Source: Pseudomonas beijingensis (lineage in GTDB: Bacteria; Pseudomonadota; Gammaproteobacteria; Pseudomonadales; Pseudomonadaceae). From it: a DNA stretch of 64,000 bases. Under the pieces are notes generated by a model. It was not told the origin of the DNA. It was given only the letters and a program-made list of their open reading frames with translations, and ran no database searches. The stretch spans positions 5,212,001 to 5,276,000 of the forward strand of contig NZ_CP117425.1 in the NCBI RefSeq assembly GCF_030687295.1, read 5' to 3'. How positions within the stretch are numbered: the stretch's first letter is position 1; every line of letters starts with the position of its first letter. Positions 1-8,341 of this stretch are shown piece after piece. Position numbers and translations under genes: made by a program.

Positions 1-2
1 CC

Positions 3-752
3 GACGGCGAGCGCCTTCACCCTTACATGCACCGCGCTCTGCTCGATATCCAGCAGGGTCTGCAAATACTGTCGCCATCGTGTACCGCGCAGTCCCTGGT
101 GGTGAGCACAACGCCAGCGTTCGCCAGCCTGTGGCTGATACCCCGACTCGGGGACTTTCATCGGTTGCACCCGGAGATCGACGTCAGCCTGCACAGCAGC
201 AACGACGTGGTCGACCTGCGACGAGACGCCAGCATCGACTTGGCAATCCGCGCCCTGTTCAGGCCGGACCCACAGCTGTTCGAACAGCCTTTGCTGGATG
301 AGCACTTCGGCGTTTACTGCCGCCCCGGGTGGCAACCGCCCACAGCGAGCTCACCTATCGAACTGATCGACGTGCCGTGGCTGAGTAGCGCGAACGTAGC
401 GGTTGACTGGCCGGCATGGTGCGCCAAGGCCGACACCCTCGACTGGCTGGAGAACGCGCGTTTCCGGCGTTATGACGAAGAGCAGCATGCCCTGCAGGCG
501 GCAATCGCCGGGCACGGGCTGGTGCTCGCCAGCAATGTGCTGGTTGCTGAGGCTGTTGCGAATGGGCAGTTGGTTGATTATCGCCCTGAGGTCCGCTTGG
601 CGGGTGCGCGGTATACGGTGGTGTGCGTGCCGGGGCGGGAGCGGCAGGTGGAGGTGCGGGTGTTTAGTGAGTGGTTGTTGGGGCGGCGCATCGCAGAACC
701 GGATGCGCCTGCCCGCCTCACCCCGAACCAAGAAGGGAAATCTATCCCCTGA
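3..752 (+). CDS. LysR-type regulator, C-terminal part
   Basis: The gene enters from the left edge in frame, so its DNA-binding domain and true start lie outside the window. The visible 249 residues form a periplasmic-binding-like effector domain of LysR-type regulators. Family-like stretches are 'TTPAFASLWLIPRLGDFH' followed by 'DLAIR', a pattern common in GcvA/AmpR-like regulators. The last 20 or so residues are Pro/Ala/Glu-rich and look unconserved. Its target genes cannot be seen, because divergent LysR partners normally lie upstream, beyond the edge. Confidence 0.85.
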   Translation, partial: DGERLHPYMHRALLDIQQGLQILSPSCTAQSLVVSTTPAFASLWLIPRLGDFHRLHPEIDVSLHSSNDVVDLRRDASIDLAIRALFRPDPQLFEQPLLDEHFGVYCRPGWQPPTASSPIELIDVPWLSSANVAVDWPAWCAKADTLDWLENARFRRYDEEQHALQAAIAGHGLVLASNVLVAEAVANGQLVDYRPEVRLAGARYTVVCVPGRERQVEVRVFSEWLLGRRIAEPDAPARLTPNQEGKSIP

Positions 753-842
753 ATCTGTGGCCGTACGAGCCTAACTGATCCCTGTAGCCTCTTCCGTACA
801 GAAGAACAACGAAGCTCGATCCGCCCTCTTCCTTCCGCGCCC

Positions 843-1055
843 TCAGGGAAGAGGCGGATTCGCCGAGAAATTCGTAGGGATATTGAGAAAGGCATGCCAA
901 GCATCTACAGCGTCATGATGCCGCTGGGTAGCATCCTCCCAAGAAGGACCGGATACCTCTTTCGCAGAAACTAGCATCATCATTTTTATCGTTGCGGCAT
1001 CCAGCTCTTTGAGAAGCTCATGGGATGTGGCCCTGAATTCTTCGAACGACGTCAT
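843..1055 (-). CDS. small hypothetical protein
   Basis: A 70-residue soluble protein of no recognised family. The predicted product is helical and charged (MTSFEEFRATSHELLKELD...), with no signal peptide or membrane segment. GAGG lies 8 bases before the ATG, which supports translation from this start. It stands alone between the LysR gene and a kinase-like gene on the same strand, about 160 bases from the latter. The function is unknown, and it could be a chance reading frame. Confidence 0.5.
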   Translation of the reverse strand: MTSFEEFRATSHELLKELDAATIKMMMLVSAKEVSGPSWEDATQRHHDAVDAWHAFLNIPTNFSANPPLP

Positions 1056-1212
1056 TCCATTTACCTCGGGCGGTGTTCACCGCCATTGGGGAATACATAT
1101 TCCTCGATGAGTTGAGTCCCCCGGGCGGCAGTAATTCCAAAGGGTCGGACCGCCGGTCAATTCTTTACGAGGCGATGCTCACAACCTGCTGGGGTCTGTC
1201 CTTGGAATTGCG

Positions 1213-1719
1213 CTACTCATTAGGCAGGAATCGGTTGATGATCATCGAGACCGCTTGCATTGAAGAGACCAGGGCTGTGTCTACGCAAAACGGAACTTCA
1301 TCCCACGGCTCATATTCATGATCCAGTACAGACTGCCAGGTGGGTGGCGTCAGCCCAGGAATGTCACCTCTCCTGGTTTCTACCCGGCACTGATGTTCAT
1401 GTTTATCGGAGCAGATCACTTGGATATTTGCCAACCGACTACCCGCCCGTGAGGCAACTTCGCTCCACGCGATTCGGCTTTCGAGGACGGGATTGACACA
1501 ATCAACGATGACTGTGCGACCCAAACGAAGATTACTCAGGGCGAGCTCATTGGCAACCATATAGCCACTGCGCCCCACATCGTGCGCAAGCGCGCCCGAG
1601 TTTCGAATCGCCTGCTCAATCGTATCGATCCGCAGATACACGGCGCCTGTTGTAGCGGCGAGATCATTGGCGATAGTCGTTTTTCCGGTGCCGGGAAGGC
1701 CGCTGAAGACGATGAGCAT
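1213..1719 (-). CDS. AAA/zeta-like P-loop kinase
   Basis: A 168-residue P-loop NTPase beginning with a textbook Walker A (GLPGTGKTT, residues 7-15). Next comes an acidic DTIEQAI segment where Asp is the usual general base of nucleoside- or zeta-toxin-like kinases, then 'VIVDCVNP' as the Walker B-like strand. This layout matches the AAA_33 group of small kinases that phosphorylate nucleotides, sugars or antibiotics; the substrate cannot be read from the sequence. AAGGA lies six bases before the ATG. No antitoxin-like partner is adjacent, so a stand-alone metabolic or resistance kinase is more likely than a toxin. Confidence 0.75.
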   Translation of the reverse strand: MLIVFSGLPGTGKTTIANDLAATTGAVYLRIDTIEQAIRNSGALAHDVGRSGYMVANELALSNLRLGRTVIVDCVNPVLESRIAWSEVASRAGSRLANIQVICSDKHEHQCRVETRRGDIPGLTPPTWQSVLDHEYEPWDEVPFCVDTALVSSMQAVSMIINRFLPNE

Positions 1720-1928
1720 TCGGTGTCCTTCGATAAGTGAGTTAATCCAGTGTAGGCAGTAGCCTTATGACTCGTTCTTGATAGGCACCAATGAGCCTTC
1801 GTAAACCATAGCGAAGAGACGTGAGGGTCGTTCATACGCTCCAGCATGGAAAGCAGAAACCGCAAGAACGATCAAATGCTGTCCCCATTCATTTGATAAC
1901 GTCGCTTCAGCATTCATGGAGATTCGTC

Positions 1929-2786
1929 ATGCTGAGTATCGAAAGGGCCCTGTGGTACATCGAGTTGGAGCTGGGATCCCAACTCGATCTGGGACGTGTC
2001 GCGCGCCATTGCAACCTGTCTCCCTTTGCCTTGGCCCGTTTGTTTGCACTGTCGACGGGCTGGTCGGTGATGCGTTACATCCGCGCACGGCGTTTGAGCC
2101 AAGCAGCACTGACCTTGCGTCGAGGTGCGCCGGATATCCTGCAAGTAGCGCTGGATGCAGGCTACAGCTCCCATGAAGCTTTTACGCGCGCCTTCTGCGA
2201 TCTGTTTGGCTTCACTCCGAAGCAGGTGCGTGGGCACGAGGACGTACATCTCTCGCTGGTGGAGCCATTACGTATGAAAGAAAGGAAGCTCACAACACTC
2301 TCTGAACCTCGCTTTGAAACGAAAGCAGCATTTTTCATCGCAGGTCTGGGGGAGCGTTTTACCTTCGATAAGAACGAAGGCATCGTCGGCTTATGGCAAG
2401 CGTTCTCCCCCTACTTGGGACAGGTACCCGATCAGGTAAACAACTGGAGCTATGGCTTGTGCTGCAATCCTGAACTGGACGGTAGTTTTGAGTACATTGC
2501 TGGCACAGAGGTGTCCTGCGTCGACGGTCTGCCTCCGGCTTTTCGGTATTTCAGGGTGCCACGGCAAGACTATGTGGTGTTTCGACACCAAGGCCATATC
2601 TCGACGATCCATCAGACGTTCTTCACCATTTTCAATCACTGGTTGCCTGAATCCGAATACGAACTTGCCGACGCGCCTGAGTTCGAGCAGTACAGTCCGG
2701 ATTTCGAACCTTCCCGAGGGACGGGTTACGTGGACGTGTGGATACCGCTTGCAAAACGCCAAGCATCCCATGCCATGGACTCATGA
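1929..2786 (+). CDS. AraC-family regulator with GyrI-like effector domain
   Basis: A 285-residue regulator in the Rob/SoxS style. Residues 1-110 carry two helix-turn-helix units ('LDLGRVARHCNLSPFALARL' and the 'GYSSHEAFTRAFCDLFGFTP' signature). Residues 130-275 look like the AraC effector-binding/GyrI-like domain (small-molecule binding fold), ending 'TGYVDVWIPL'. The ATG at 1929 is preferred over an in-frame start 36 codons upstream because GGAG lies 7 bases before it and the protein then begins at the HTH domain. It is followed closely by a DUF6434-like gene in the same direction. Confidence 0.85.
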   Translation: MLSIERALWYIELELGSQLDLGRVARHCNLSPFALARLFALSTGWSVMRYIRARRLSQAALTLRRGAPDILQVALDAGYSSHEAFTRAFCDLFGFTPKQVRGHEDVHLSLVEPLRMKERKLTTLSEPRFETKAAFFIAGLGERFTFDKNEGIVGLWQAFSPYLGQVPDQVNNWSYGLCCNPELDGSFEYIAGTEVSCVDGLPPAFRYFRVPRQDYVVFRHQGHISTIHQTFFTIFNHWLPESEYELADAPEFEQYSPDFEPSRGTGYVDVWIPLAKRQASHAMDS

Positions 2787-2815
2787 ATCAGACCACTCAG
2801 CATGGAGCCTGCCCC

Positions 2816-3073
2816 ATGAGTTTTAATTGGCACAGCGATCAGCTCACAAGAGAGACGCCAGTTTGCAAGCATTACCGAAACACACAGAACGTCCGCAGAT
2901 TCATGGTGGAGCACTGCGGCGCGAAGTTTAAATTTGATAGAGGCTTTATGGCCTGGATACGTGATGGCGTACCTAAAACACTGGGAGAAGTTGTCGATGA
3001 GTGGCGGCAGCGGAATGGTGATGGCATTGAACACAGGCCAAACACTGTAGATGCTCAAACGGGGGCCACTTGA
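2816..3073 (+). CDS. DUF6434-like small protein
   Basis: An 85-residue protein containing 'HYRNTQNVRRFM', 'FKFDRGFMAWIRDG' and 'KTLGEVVDEW', the pattern I associate with the DUF6434 (SAP-like) domain of unknown function. The ATG at 2816 has GGAG about 9 bases upstream and gives the usual domain start (MSFNWHSD). It follows the AraC-type gene by 29 bases and is probably co-transcribed. The last ~10 residues run into a half-copy of the local palindromic repeat, so the natural C-terminus may have been altered. Confidence 0.75.
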   Translation: MSFNWHSDQLTRETPVCKHYRNTQNVRRFMVEHCGAKFKFDRGFMAWIRDGVPKTLGEVVDEWRQRNGDGIEHRPNTVDAQTGAT

Positions 3074-3175
3074 AACCGGGAACAGACCCAGCCCTCACAA
3101 ATTCCAATGCCTGAGCTTCTTGATTCATCTGTTCGGAATGCGCGCTCAAATATCTCCCGACAATCGGATTGCGAT

Positions 3176-3203
3176 TTGACGACTACGTTTTCTCGACTAT
3201 ATT
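3176..3203 (+). promoter_or_regulatory. sigma70-type promoter of the nuclease-like gene
   Basis: TTGACG (3176-3181) and TATATT (3198-3203) are separated by 16 bases and lie about 35 bases before the ATG at 3237. Both hexamers are close to consensus in an AT-rich stretch. Seen by eye only. Confidence 0.5.
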
Positions 3204-3236
3204 AAAATGCAAAATTAAATTTCGGGATGGAATCCG

Positions 3237-4406
3237 ATGAACTATCTTAACAGCTATGATCCGAGTGAAATCTTAAACAGCACAATACTATCACTTGCAC
3301 CAAACAACGTTATCATACAAGAACGCAATACCGTATTTTTTGGCGGACCTAAATCGAGCAATCCGTCCCCAGCCATCCATAGTGGCGGCTATCCGTTTAC
3401 CTCGCTCGGTCAATTAGGTGGGTTCTACCTGAGTTCTTCGCGCCAAGAGAGCGTGGCAATAAATCAGCTCCAAAACAGGCACTGCGTCCCCTACAACCCT
3501 CACGCTCAATACGCTTCTTGGCGTACCGATCAATTAGTTCTCCTCGACACGGATGATGTTCAACAAATAAAGAATGCCTTGAACGCCGATGCATATTTCA
3601 CCTCGGGCAGCTCTATTCAGCCAAACTTCAACTTCTCCAACCCCGTATCAAAGAGTGCTGGCGATTACATCGCCAAAAACCTTCATCTACTCGGCCCTAA
3701 CCATCCAAATATAAAACAGTGCGTGCATGCGTTATCTAAAGATCCGGCCGCGTATTCTGAGGTTTCCGGCTGGTTAAAATTTCGCAAAAACGACGTAAAA
3801 TCTGGCAATAGACTTAACAACCATTATTCAAATTTAAGAGATTCAAATGCCAAACACTACGCATCGGAGAACAGAGGAGAATATGGCGCTGCCAAACTAA
3901 TGGTAACCGTTATGGGTACCCACTATCAGCTGAAAATTGGCAAAGCCTCATCAGGGCGAACCAATGGGATAGACCAAATATGGGTCAAGCGAAATTTGCG
4001 AACAGGCGCGGTGGAGGAGTACCTCATTGTCGAATGTAAAGGAAGTGTGGACGCCCATCTCGGCGATGCCAGTTATGGTCGACAAATGTCTACACGCTGG
4101 GTTTTTTATTGCTTGCTCGGCCTGCTTGGAAGCAACGGAAACTTGGCAAGCACATCAACTTCAGACGTATACGCAAAGAAAGCGTTGGTTAATAAAATCT
4201 TGCTTGCCCTGATTAATCCAGGCATTCCAGTGCGGGGCATGATTGTTCAACCCATGAGAAAGTCCAAGACCGACCCGGACTCCATAGATGTCTATGAGCT
4301 TGGAACCTATAGTTTAATCAATGAATTTAACGCTGCTTGGCAAGAGTGTTATGGGACGTCATCCAGTGCCCCCACCCAGCAGGTTGTCACTGGATTCAGG
4401 CTTTAA
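3237..4406 (+). CDS. putative PD-(D/E)XK nuclease-like protein
   Basis: A 389-residue, AT-rich gene of no named family. Around residues 225-280 there is 'GIDQIWVKRN' followed by 'EEYLIVECKGS', which has the spacing and residues of a PD-(D/E)XK nuclease core (D...E-x-K). The same arrangement occurs in Tox-REase toxin domains and restriction-like enzymes. The N-terminal 200 residues are Asn/Ser-rich and unassigned. It has its own promoter and ends just before a degenerate palindrome copy. Low GC relative to its neighbours suggests recent transfer. No immunity gene or methylase was recognised beside it. Nuclease activity is inferred, not shown. Confidence 0.6.
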   Translation: MNYLNSYDPSEILNSTILSLAPNNVIIQERNTVFFGGPKSSNPSPAIHSGGYPFTSLGQLGGFYLSSSRQESVAINQLQNRHCVPYNPHAQYASWRTDQLVLLDTDDVQQIKNALNADAYFTSGSSIQPNFNFSNPVSKSAGDYIAKNLHLLGPNHPNIKQCVHALSKDPAAYSEVSGWLKFRKNDVKSGNRLNNHYSNLRDSNAKHYASENRGEYGAAKLMVTVMGTHYQLKIGKASSGRTNGIDQIWVKRNLRTGAVEEYLIVECKGSVDAHLGDASYGRQMSTRWVFYCLLGLLGSNGNLASTSTSDVYAKKALVNKILLALINPGIPVRGMIVQPMRKSKTDPDSIDVYELGTYSLINEFNAAWQECYGTSSSAPTQQVVTGFRL

Positions 4407-4442
4407 AAATTGGACTGGAGCGTCAGTAAACCGGGGAGTAAA

Positions 4443-4510
4443 CCGGGGACAGACCACGATTTGGGCCCCTTGTAATAGGTCCGTGTCACATCGTGAGCGC
4501 CCCCATTTCC
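4443..4510. repeat. palindromic repeat, degenerate copy 1
   Basis: The left arm GGGGACAGACCACGATTT is intact. The right arm is decayed (TCGTGAGCGCCCCC instead of AATCGTGGTCTGTCCCC). Same family as the copies at 4841, 6381, 7901, 8665, 14790 and 16662. Confidence 0.7.
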
Positions 4511-4519
4511 CTTCAAGCA

Positions 4520-4720
4520 TTAATGAAGAACCCTGCGGCTCTCCCCAACCCTGATCCTGTCGAGCGCCCTGTTTAAAGCATCCAAGGCATCGAGCAGGGC
4601 TTTCGCCTCAGCCTCCCGACCATCACCCCAGAGGCGTTCAGCCATTTTGTTCAGTGCCTGGATAGAGCGCTCAATGTCAGCAGCCGTCGCTGTTTTGCTT
4701 TCCTGAAGTTTCTTGGGCAT
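4520..4720 (-). CDS. small coiled-coil hypothetical protein
   Basis: A 66-residue, Ala/Leu/Glu-rich protein predicted to be almost entirely helical (ALLDALDALNRALDRI), consistent with a short coiled coil. GAGGA lies 10 bases before the ATG, rather far but usable. It sits between two palindrome copies (4443-4510 and 4841-4914). No family recognised. The lack of stops and plausible composition support a real gene, but its function cannot be inferred. Confidence 0.5.
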   Translation of the reverse strand: MPKKLQESKTATAADIERSIQALNKMAERLWGDGREAEAKALLDALDALNRALDRIRVGESRRVLH

Positions 4721-4840
4721 TGATTAATCGTCCTCGGGCGCGTTGCTTCATCGGCTTCGATGCGAATGCATCGCACGGCAGAACGCTATGCAGGGTTCCA
4801 TACCTATTCCGCCGCCGATGCCCCCCAATCAGTGAGAGAA

Positions 4841-4914
4841 CTGGGGACAAATCACGATTTTGAGTTCATCTGTAATCAGTTCGCCTCATCATCGTGATCT
4901 GCCCCGCCTCCCCT
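4841..4914. repeat. palindromic repeat, copy 2
   Basis: Arms GGGGACAAATCACGATTT and ATCGTGATCTGCCCCG are separated by TGAGTTCATCTGTAATC-type loop sequence. Compensating changes (CACG and CGTG kept; AAATCACG against CGTGATCT) keep the pairing. Confidence 0.85.
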
Positions 4915-4937
4915 CAATCCTTTAACCCTCGCCTCAC

Positions 4938-5183
4938 CTACTTCACACCATAGAAGTGATTCAGCACTATCAGCTCAAACACAGCCACCAACGCACAGAA
5001 CGCGATGAAGCCAAGGCTGAAGACCCGCTTGGGCTTGGATGAGCCGTCGCCCAACCAGGTCGCATCGGAATCAGTGATAAACCCTATGAGAAATAGCAAC
5101 AGCGTATAGATCCACGCCCTGCTCCAGAATCCCTGTGTTTTCCATTGAGTCATCCGTGCTCTTCCGCAACCCGCTTTATTCAT
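4938..5183 (-). CDS. small membrane protein, unknown
   Basis: An 81-residue protein with two likely transmembrane helices ('IYTLLLFLIGFI' and 'LGFIAFCALVAVFELIVL') joined by a basic loop (SSKPKR), suggesting an inner-membrane hairpin. The start is uncertain: the ATG at 5183 and one ten codons later at 5153 both lack a strong Shine-Dalgarno site. It lies downstream of a lipoprotein gene on the same strand with a 31-base gap and may be co-transcribed with it. Function unknown. Confidence 0.6.
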   Translation of the reverse strand: MNKAGCGRARMTQWKTQGFWSRAWIYTLLLFLIGFITDSDATWLGDGSSKPKRVFSLGFIAFCALVAVFELIVLNHFYGVK

Positions 5184-5214
5184 CTACTCATGACGCCGGT
5201 TAACCAAGATCGCA

Positions 5215-5760
5215 TTACTTGGCCTTTGCGCCCTTGATGTCACTTATGATTTTCTGAGAAATAGCCTGAACCTGCTCTTGGGTCATGGCCGACATGACAC
5301 CTTCCCAAGCAGACGACGAGGTGTCATACGTTCGAGTTCCAATCAGGCGGCCTGATTTCAAGTCCGAGTAATCTGCACTGGAATTGACCCACGCATTCCC
5401 CACCATGACCCCCGCTCCGTAGCGAGCGCCTGGGGTCAGGTAACGGAAATTGGTCACGTTGATCTTGATACCGACACCGTCCTTGCCCGCTTGGCTTGAT
5501 GCCTGAGTCTCTGTAAGGCTGTAGCCGGCGCGAGTCGCTTCGACTTGCAGGGCATCATTCCACTCCCGCTTCAAGCGAGGCCAGTCCTCATTTTGTTGAA
5601 CCTTGCTATTTCCTTCAAAGTTCAAGACCAGGTTCTGCTTGGCTGACTCCTGAATGACGAGCGTTTCAGTCCCGCCGCTTTTTACAGAGGCAGCGCATCC
5701 GCTCAACATCAAAACAGCAACAGCACAGGACAGCGCAATCGAAAGCTTGGGTGTGTTCAT
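5215..5760 (-). CDS. DUF4410-like outer-membrane lipoprotein
   Basis: A 181-residue secreted lipoprotein. It begins MNTPKLSIALSCAVAVLM and has a lipobox LSGC that would be cleaved and lipidated. The mature part has a Gly-rich segment (ARYGAGVMVGNAW) and ends in a Gln/Lys-rich helix, resembling the DUF4410 group of Pseudomonas lipoproteins. This assignment rests on pattern memory. The start at 5760 was chosen because it gives a clean signal peptide, whereas an upstream in-frame start would bury it. It probably faces the periplasm or outer membrane. Confidence 0.75.
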   Translation of the reverse strand: MNTPKLSIALSCAVAVLMLSGCAASVKSGGTETLVIQESAKQNLVLNFEGNSKVQQNEDWPRLKREWNDALQVEATRAGYSLTETQASSQAGKDGVGIKINVTNFRYLTPGARYGAGVMVGNAWVNSSADYSDLKSGRLIGTRTYDTSSSAWEGVMSAMTQEQVQAISQKIISDIKGAKAK

Positions 5761-5991
5761 TGAATTTCCATATCCACAAAATCGGTTGAGAGAGGCGTTA
5801 ATATCCCGCCGAGCCAGATGGGCCCACACGCTGGACGCGCAGAATTTAGCACCATTACTTCGCTGCTACGAGCCAAGGGCGGGGTCAGCAAAAACTGGGA
5901 CAGCCCGCGATATTGCGTACATTAATTTGGCGGTCTCACAGTCGTGTCTTGTCCGTTCTTCCCGGCGCGAAATCAGCCCCTACACAGGCGC

Positions 5992-6240
5992 CTATGGGCA
6001 GGTAATAGCTTTTCGAGACTGCTTCTTGGTCCACAGAAGACGACCGTTGATTCTTCCATCAGTCCATGACTCGGTAACCAGAGCGCAATGGCCGCTCAGG
6101 TTCTCAACAAACGTCCTTGGATAGCCCTCAGGCTTTTCTCCACCCAGACGCATCCAATTTGGATCTGGCGAGCTGACTGATTGATAAGGCATGCAGGCTA
6201 CTAGGGTGACCAGCGAGAGAGCCAAAACTACCTTTTTCAT
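5992..6240 (-). CDS. small lipoprotein, unknown
   Basis: An 82-residue protein with a type II signal peptide (MKKVVLALSLVTLVAC, lipobox LVAC) and a short mature domain containing 'FVENLSGHCALVTESWTDGR'. Its ATG directly abuts the stop codon of the gene at 6241-7011, so the two are translationally coupled. No family recognised. It is likely an envelope protein made together with the upstream gene product. Confidence 0.7.
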   Translation of the reverse strand: MKKVVLALSLVTLVACMPYQSVSSPDPNWMRLGGEKPEGYPRTFVENLSGHCALVTESWTDGRINGRLLWTKKQSRKAITCP

Positions 6241-7011
6241 TTAAGTCCCAATTAATTTGGCGAGTGTCCGGGCAAAACGCGGAGTATAGATTGACTGGAT
6301 GTTTTCCCAGCGCGAGCTACGACGAGGACTTCCTGCAAGTGCCGCTATAGAACCCACCTCGATCGGCGGAAACCAGAAAGCTGAGGGCAGACCGCGATTT
6401 GAATTCACGTGTAATCGAATCGCCTCATAATCGTGGTCTGCCCGCGCTTTCCTTGCATCCGCAGCCCACAAAACCATTGTCGCGAGCGAGGATGAGGAGA
6501 CGGGGACAGACTCCGATTTGAACTCATGATCACTTTCCAGCCCACTGTAAGGCCACCCTAGCGATGCTCGCTCCCTGCGGGCTCGGCTCGTGAAGAAGGC
6601 ACCGAAACGACGGCAAGGGTTTAAATTGGACCAGGTCATATCCAAGCGTGCCTGCACCATCTCACTCTTCGCCTGAACGATCTGCCCTGCCAAACTTAGC
6701 GCCCTTCTTTTGAACTCCCTGTGAAGCGCCTGCTCCTCGGTCTCGTTTCCCAGTGGTTTAACCTTCATCTCGGAAAATGTGAAAAGCGTTTTGTCGCTGA
6801 GCACACAAAACGTGTCGCGACATTTTTGTATTTCACCCTGAAAGACAAAATCGACCGAAATGAACGCACGTTCGTCCATGTCTATGTAGTACAGCGGCTC
6901 ACCCAGGAGGTTTCGAACTTTTCCGTCCTGGTGAATCCGGCCAAAGGGCGCCCCATCACTGCCCCGGCCTTTGAAGACCAGGTAGCGACCGTTTGTGTAG
7001 TTGTACGGCAT
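6241..7011 (-). CDS. hypothetical protein extended through palindromic repeats
   Basis: A 256-residue frame. Residues 1-130 look like a genuine soluble protein (MPYNYTNGRYLVFKGRG...). GAGGA lies 7 bases before the ATG. From about residue 130 the frame passes through a half palindrome (6499-6530) and a full one (6381-6452). That part is Ser/Arg-rich and reads like non-coding sequence, for example 'SRARRERASLGWPYSGLESD'. I infer that repeat insertion replaced or lengthened the original C-terminus. The stop abuts the next lipoprotein gene, so the coupling survived. Function unknown. Confidence 0.5.
   Translation of the reverse strand: MPYNYTNGRYLVFKGRGSDGAPFGRIHQDGKVRNLLGEPLYYIDMDERAFISVDFVFQGEIQKCRDTFCVLSDKTLFTFSEMKVKPLGNETEEQALHREFKRRALSLAGQIVQAKSEMVQARLDMTWSNLNPCRRFGAFFTSRARRERASLGWPYSGLESDHEFKSESVPVSSSSLATMVLWAADARKARADHDYEAIRLHVNSNRGLPSAFWFPPIEVGSIAALAGSPRRSSRWENIQSIYTPRFARTLAKLIGT
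6381..6452. repeat. palindromic repeat, copy 3 (inside a reading frame)
   Basis: Arms GAGGGCAGACCGCGATTT and ATAATCGTGGTCTGCCC flank the loop with CGTGTAATCGAATCGCCT. A half copy (GGGGACAGACTCCGATTT) lies 50 bases to the right at 6499-6530. Confidence 0.85.
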
Positions 7012-7320
7012 TAAGGGTCCTCATTCCGAATAGACATCGGAACACATGCTTTGCCCATTCGCTGTCCCATCCATGACCCGTTCACGCAACGCTATCAGGT
7101 CAGGATTACCGATGCTCAATTTCTTCTGGCGACTGTTCGCCGAGCTGCTGACGTGTCCGGCAATTGCCACACGGGTCATCGAGCGTGCCCAGTGCACGCC
7201 CTGCGAGGGAACAGGGCGGCGCTGAGGACAGACCACGATCCTTTTTTACCCACACGAATCATCAGCATTTTTTCCAGCTTGAGATGAGGGGAACGGCATG
7301 GTCAAATAACTGATAGCCTT
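7012..7320. other. intergenic region with half palindrome
   Basis: This 309-base stretch separates two divergent genes. It holds a half copy of the palindrome (GAGGACAGACCACGAT, about 7219-7236). A 71-residue frame on the minus strand (7021-7236) overlaps that half repeat and has no recognisable content, so I do not call it a gene. Confidence 0.5.
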
Positions 7321-7764
7321 TTGATATGGATATTCCAATTGAAGCAATACCGCGGCCCCATCCTATTTTTTTCAGCAATGATCTCACTCTTTGTACTGCT
7401 TCAACTCTGGCATGCACGGTCTGCTTCGGAAGACAAAAAGGAGGAGCGAGAACGCCAGCTTAAAGGGACCGCGCTCATCATGAATGCCCAGTCCCCGAAG
7501 ATGATCGATGACACACGTCTTGATTCGGTAACCTATAACGACGGGATCATGCGTATCTCCTACACACTTACAAAAACCTCGAAAGATGAAATCGATTCCG
7601 ACGCATTTACGAAAGACAAAAAGGCCCTTGCGGCCTCAGTATCCTGCGATGAAAAAGGTCTAGGACAGTTCGTGAAGTCAGGGCTCTTGATCAAATACAC
7701 GATCAATGACTCAAGCAGTGCTCCGATCACAGACTTTCAGATAGACAAGTCCGATTGCCTTTGA
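7321..7764 (+). CDS. membrane-anchored hypothetical protein
   Basis: A 147-residue protein with one N-terminal membrane helix ('GPILFFSAMISLFVLLQLW') followed by a charged linker and a soluble domain with two Cys (VSCDEKGLG and the C-terminal KSDCL) that could form a disulfide in the periplasm. The TTG at 7321 includes the whole membrane anchor. The only in-frame ATG (7378) would cut it short; neither has a clear Shine-Dalgarno site. A strong rho-independent terminator follows 14 bases after the stop. Function unknown. Confidence 0.65.
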   Translation: MIWIFQLKQYRGPILFFSAMISLFVLLQLWHARSASEDKKEERERQLKGTALIMNAQSPKMIDDTRLDSVTYNDGIMRISYTLTKTSKDEIDSDAFTKDKKALAASVSCDEKGLGQFVKSGLLIKYTINDSSSAPITDFQIDKSDCL

Positions 7765-7778
7765 AGGTCAGCCCTGAA

Positions 7779-7806
7779 TAAGCCCGCCTCTCTCGCGGGC
7801 TTTTTT
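7779..7806 (+). terminator. rho-independent terminator
   Basis: The GC-rich hairpin AGCCCGC-ctctc-GCGGGCT is followed by a T-run, 15 bases after the stop of the 7321 gene. Confidence 0.85.
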
Positions 7807-7900
7807 ATGCGTGCCGTACCCGCCCTCTCGACGTTTCCGCGCAGTCCGTAACAAGCCCTCGAATACATCCCACTGATTCCTTTTTGCTGCTACGCAAAGA

Positions 7901-7963
7901 CTGGGGAGAGACCACGGTTTTGAGTTCACTCATCATCAGATCGTGGTCTGTCCTCGTTTCCCC
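7901..7963. repeat. palindromic repeat, copy 4
   Basis: Arms GGGGAGAGACCACGGTTT and ATCGTGGTCTGTCCTCG. The loop is shortened by a few bases relative to other copies (GAGTTCACTCATCAG). Confidence 0.8.
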
Positions 7964-8044
7964 CAGCCCCCCGGATCGAGAATACAGGGGGACGACCAGC
8001 ATCAGCATCTTGACTTCCAGTATCCAACTGGATACGGTCCACTC

Positions 8045-8339
8045 ATGAATTATCTCATCCAACAAACGCAGACGTTCACTGCTTGGCATTCATCGGTCCG
8101 TGATCTGCGAGCAAAATCGCTATTGCCCGCCGCATTGATCGCGCCGCAGCAGGTAACCTGGGCGATGTGAAACCTGTCGGTGATGGTATTTCAGAGTTGC
8201 GTGTGGATGTAGGCGCTGGCTATCGGGTCTATTTCACTATGCGCGGTAGTGGTCATCGTGCTACTGGCGGGTGGTGACAAGTCTTCACAGAGTGCTGATG
8301 ATATCCCGGCGAGCGAAGAAATTGGCCAAGGAGATTTGA
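8045..8339 (+). pseudogene. higB: HigB-type toxin gene broken by three frameshifts
   Basis: Read in one frame the product stops after 41 residues. Following three frames in turn restores a RelE/HigB 'addiction module killer' protein of about 97 residues: MNYLIQQTQTFTAWHSSVRD, then ARRIDRAAAGNLGDVKPVGD, ISELRVDVGAGYRVYF, VVIVLLAGGDKSSQ and finally RRAKKLAKEI ending at 8339. The breaks lie near 8118 (one A missing from a run), 8250 and 8305 (one C extra). The restored stop is two bases before the antitoxin ATG, the usual toxin-first HigBA layout. HigB family members cleave mRNA on ribosomes. As read here it is dead. Confidence 0.8.
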
Positions 8340-8341
8340 AC

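Noticed and set aside
7021..7236. A 71-codon frame on the minus strand ending just before the gene at 7011
   Set aside because: Its first codons come from a half palindrome and the rest resembles no family; it could be a remnant but cannot be supported.
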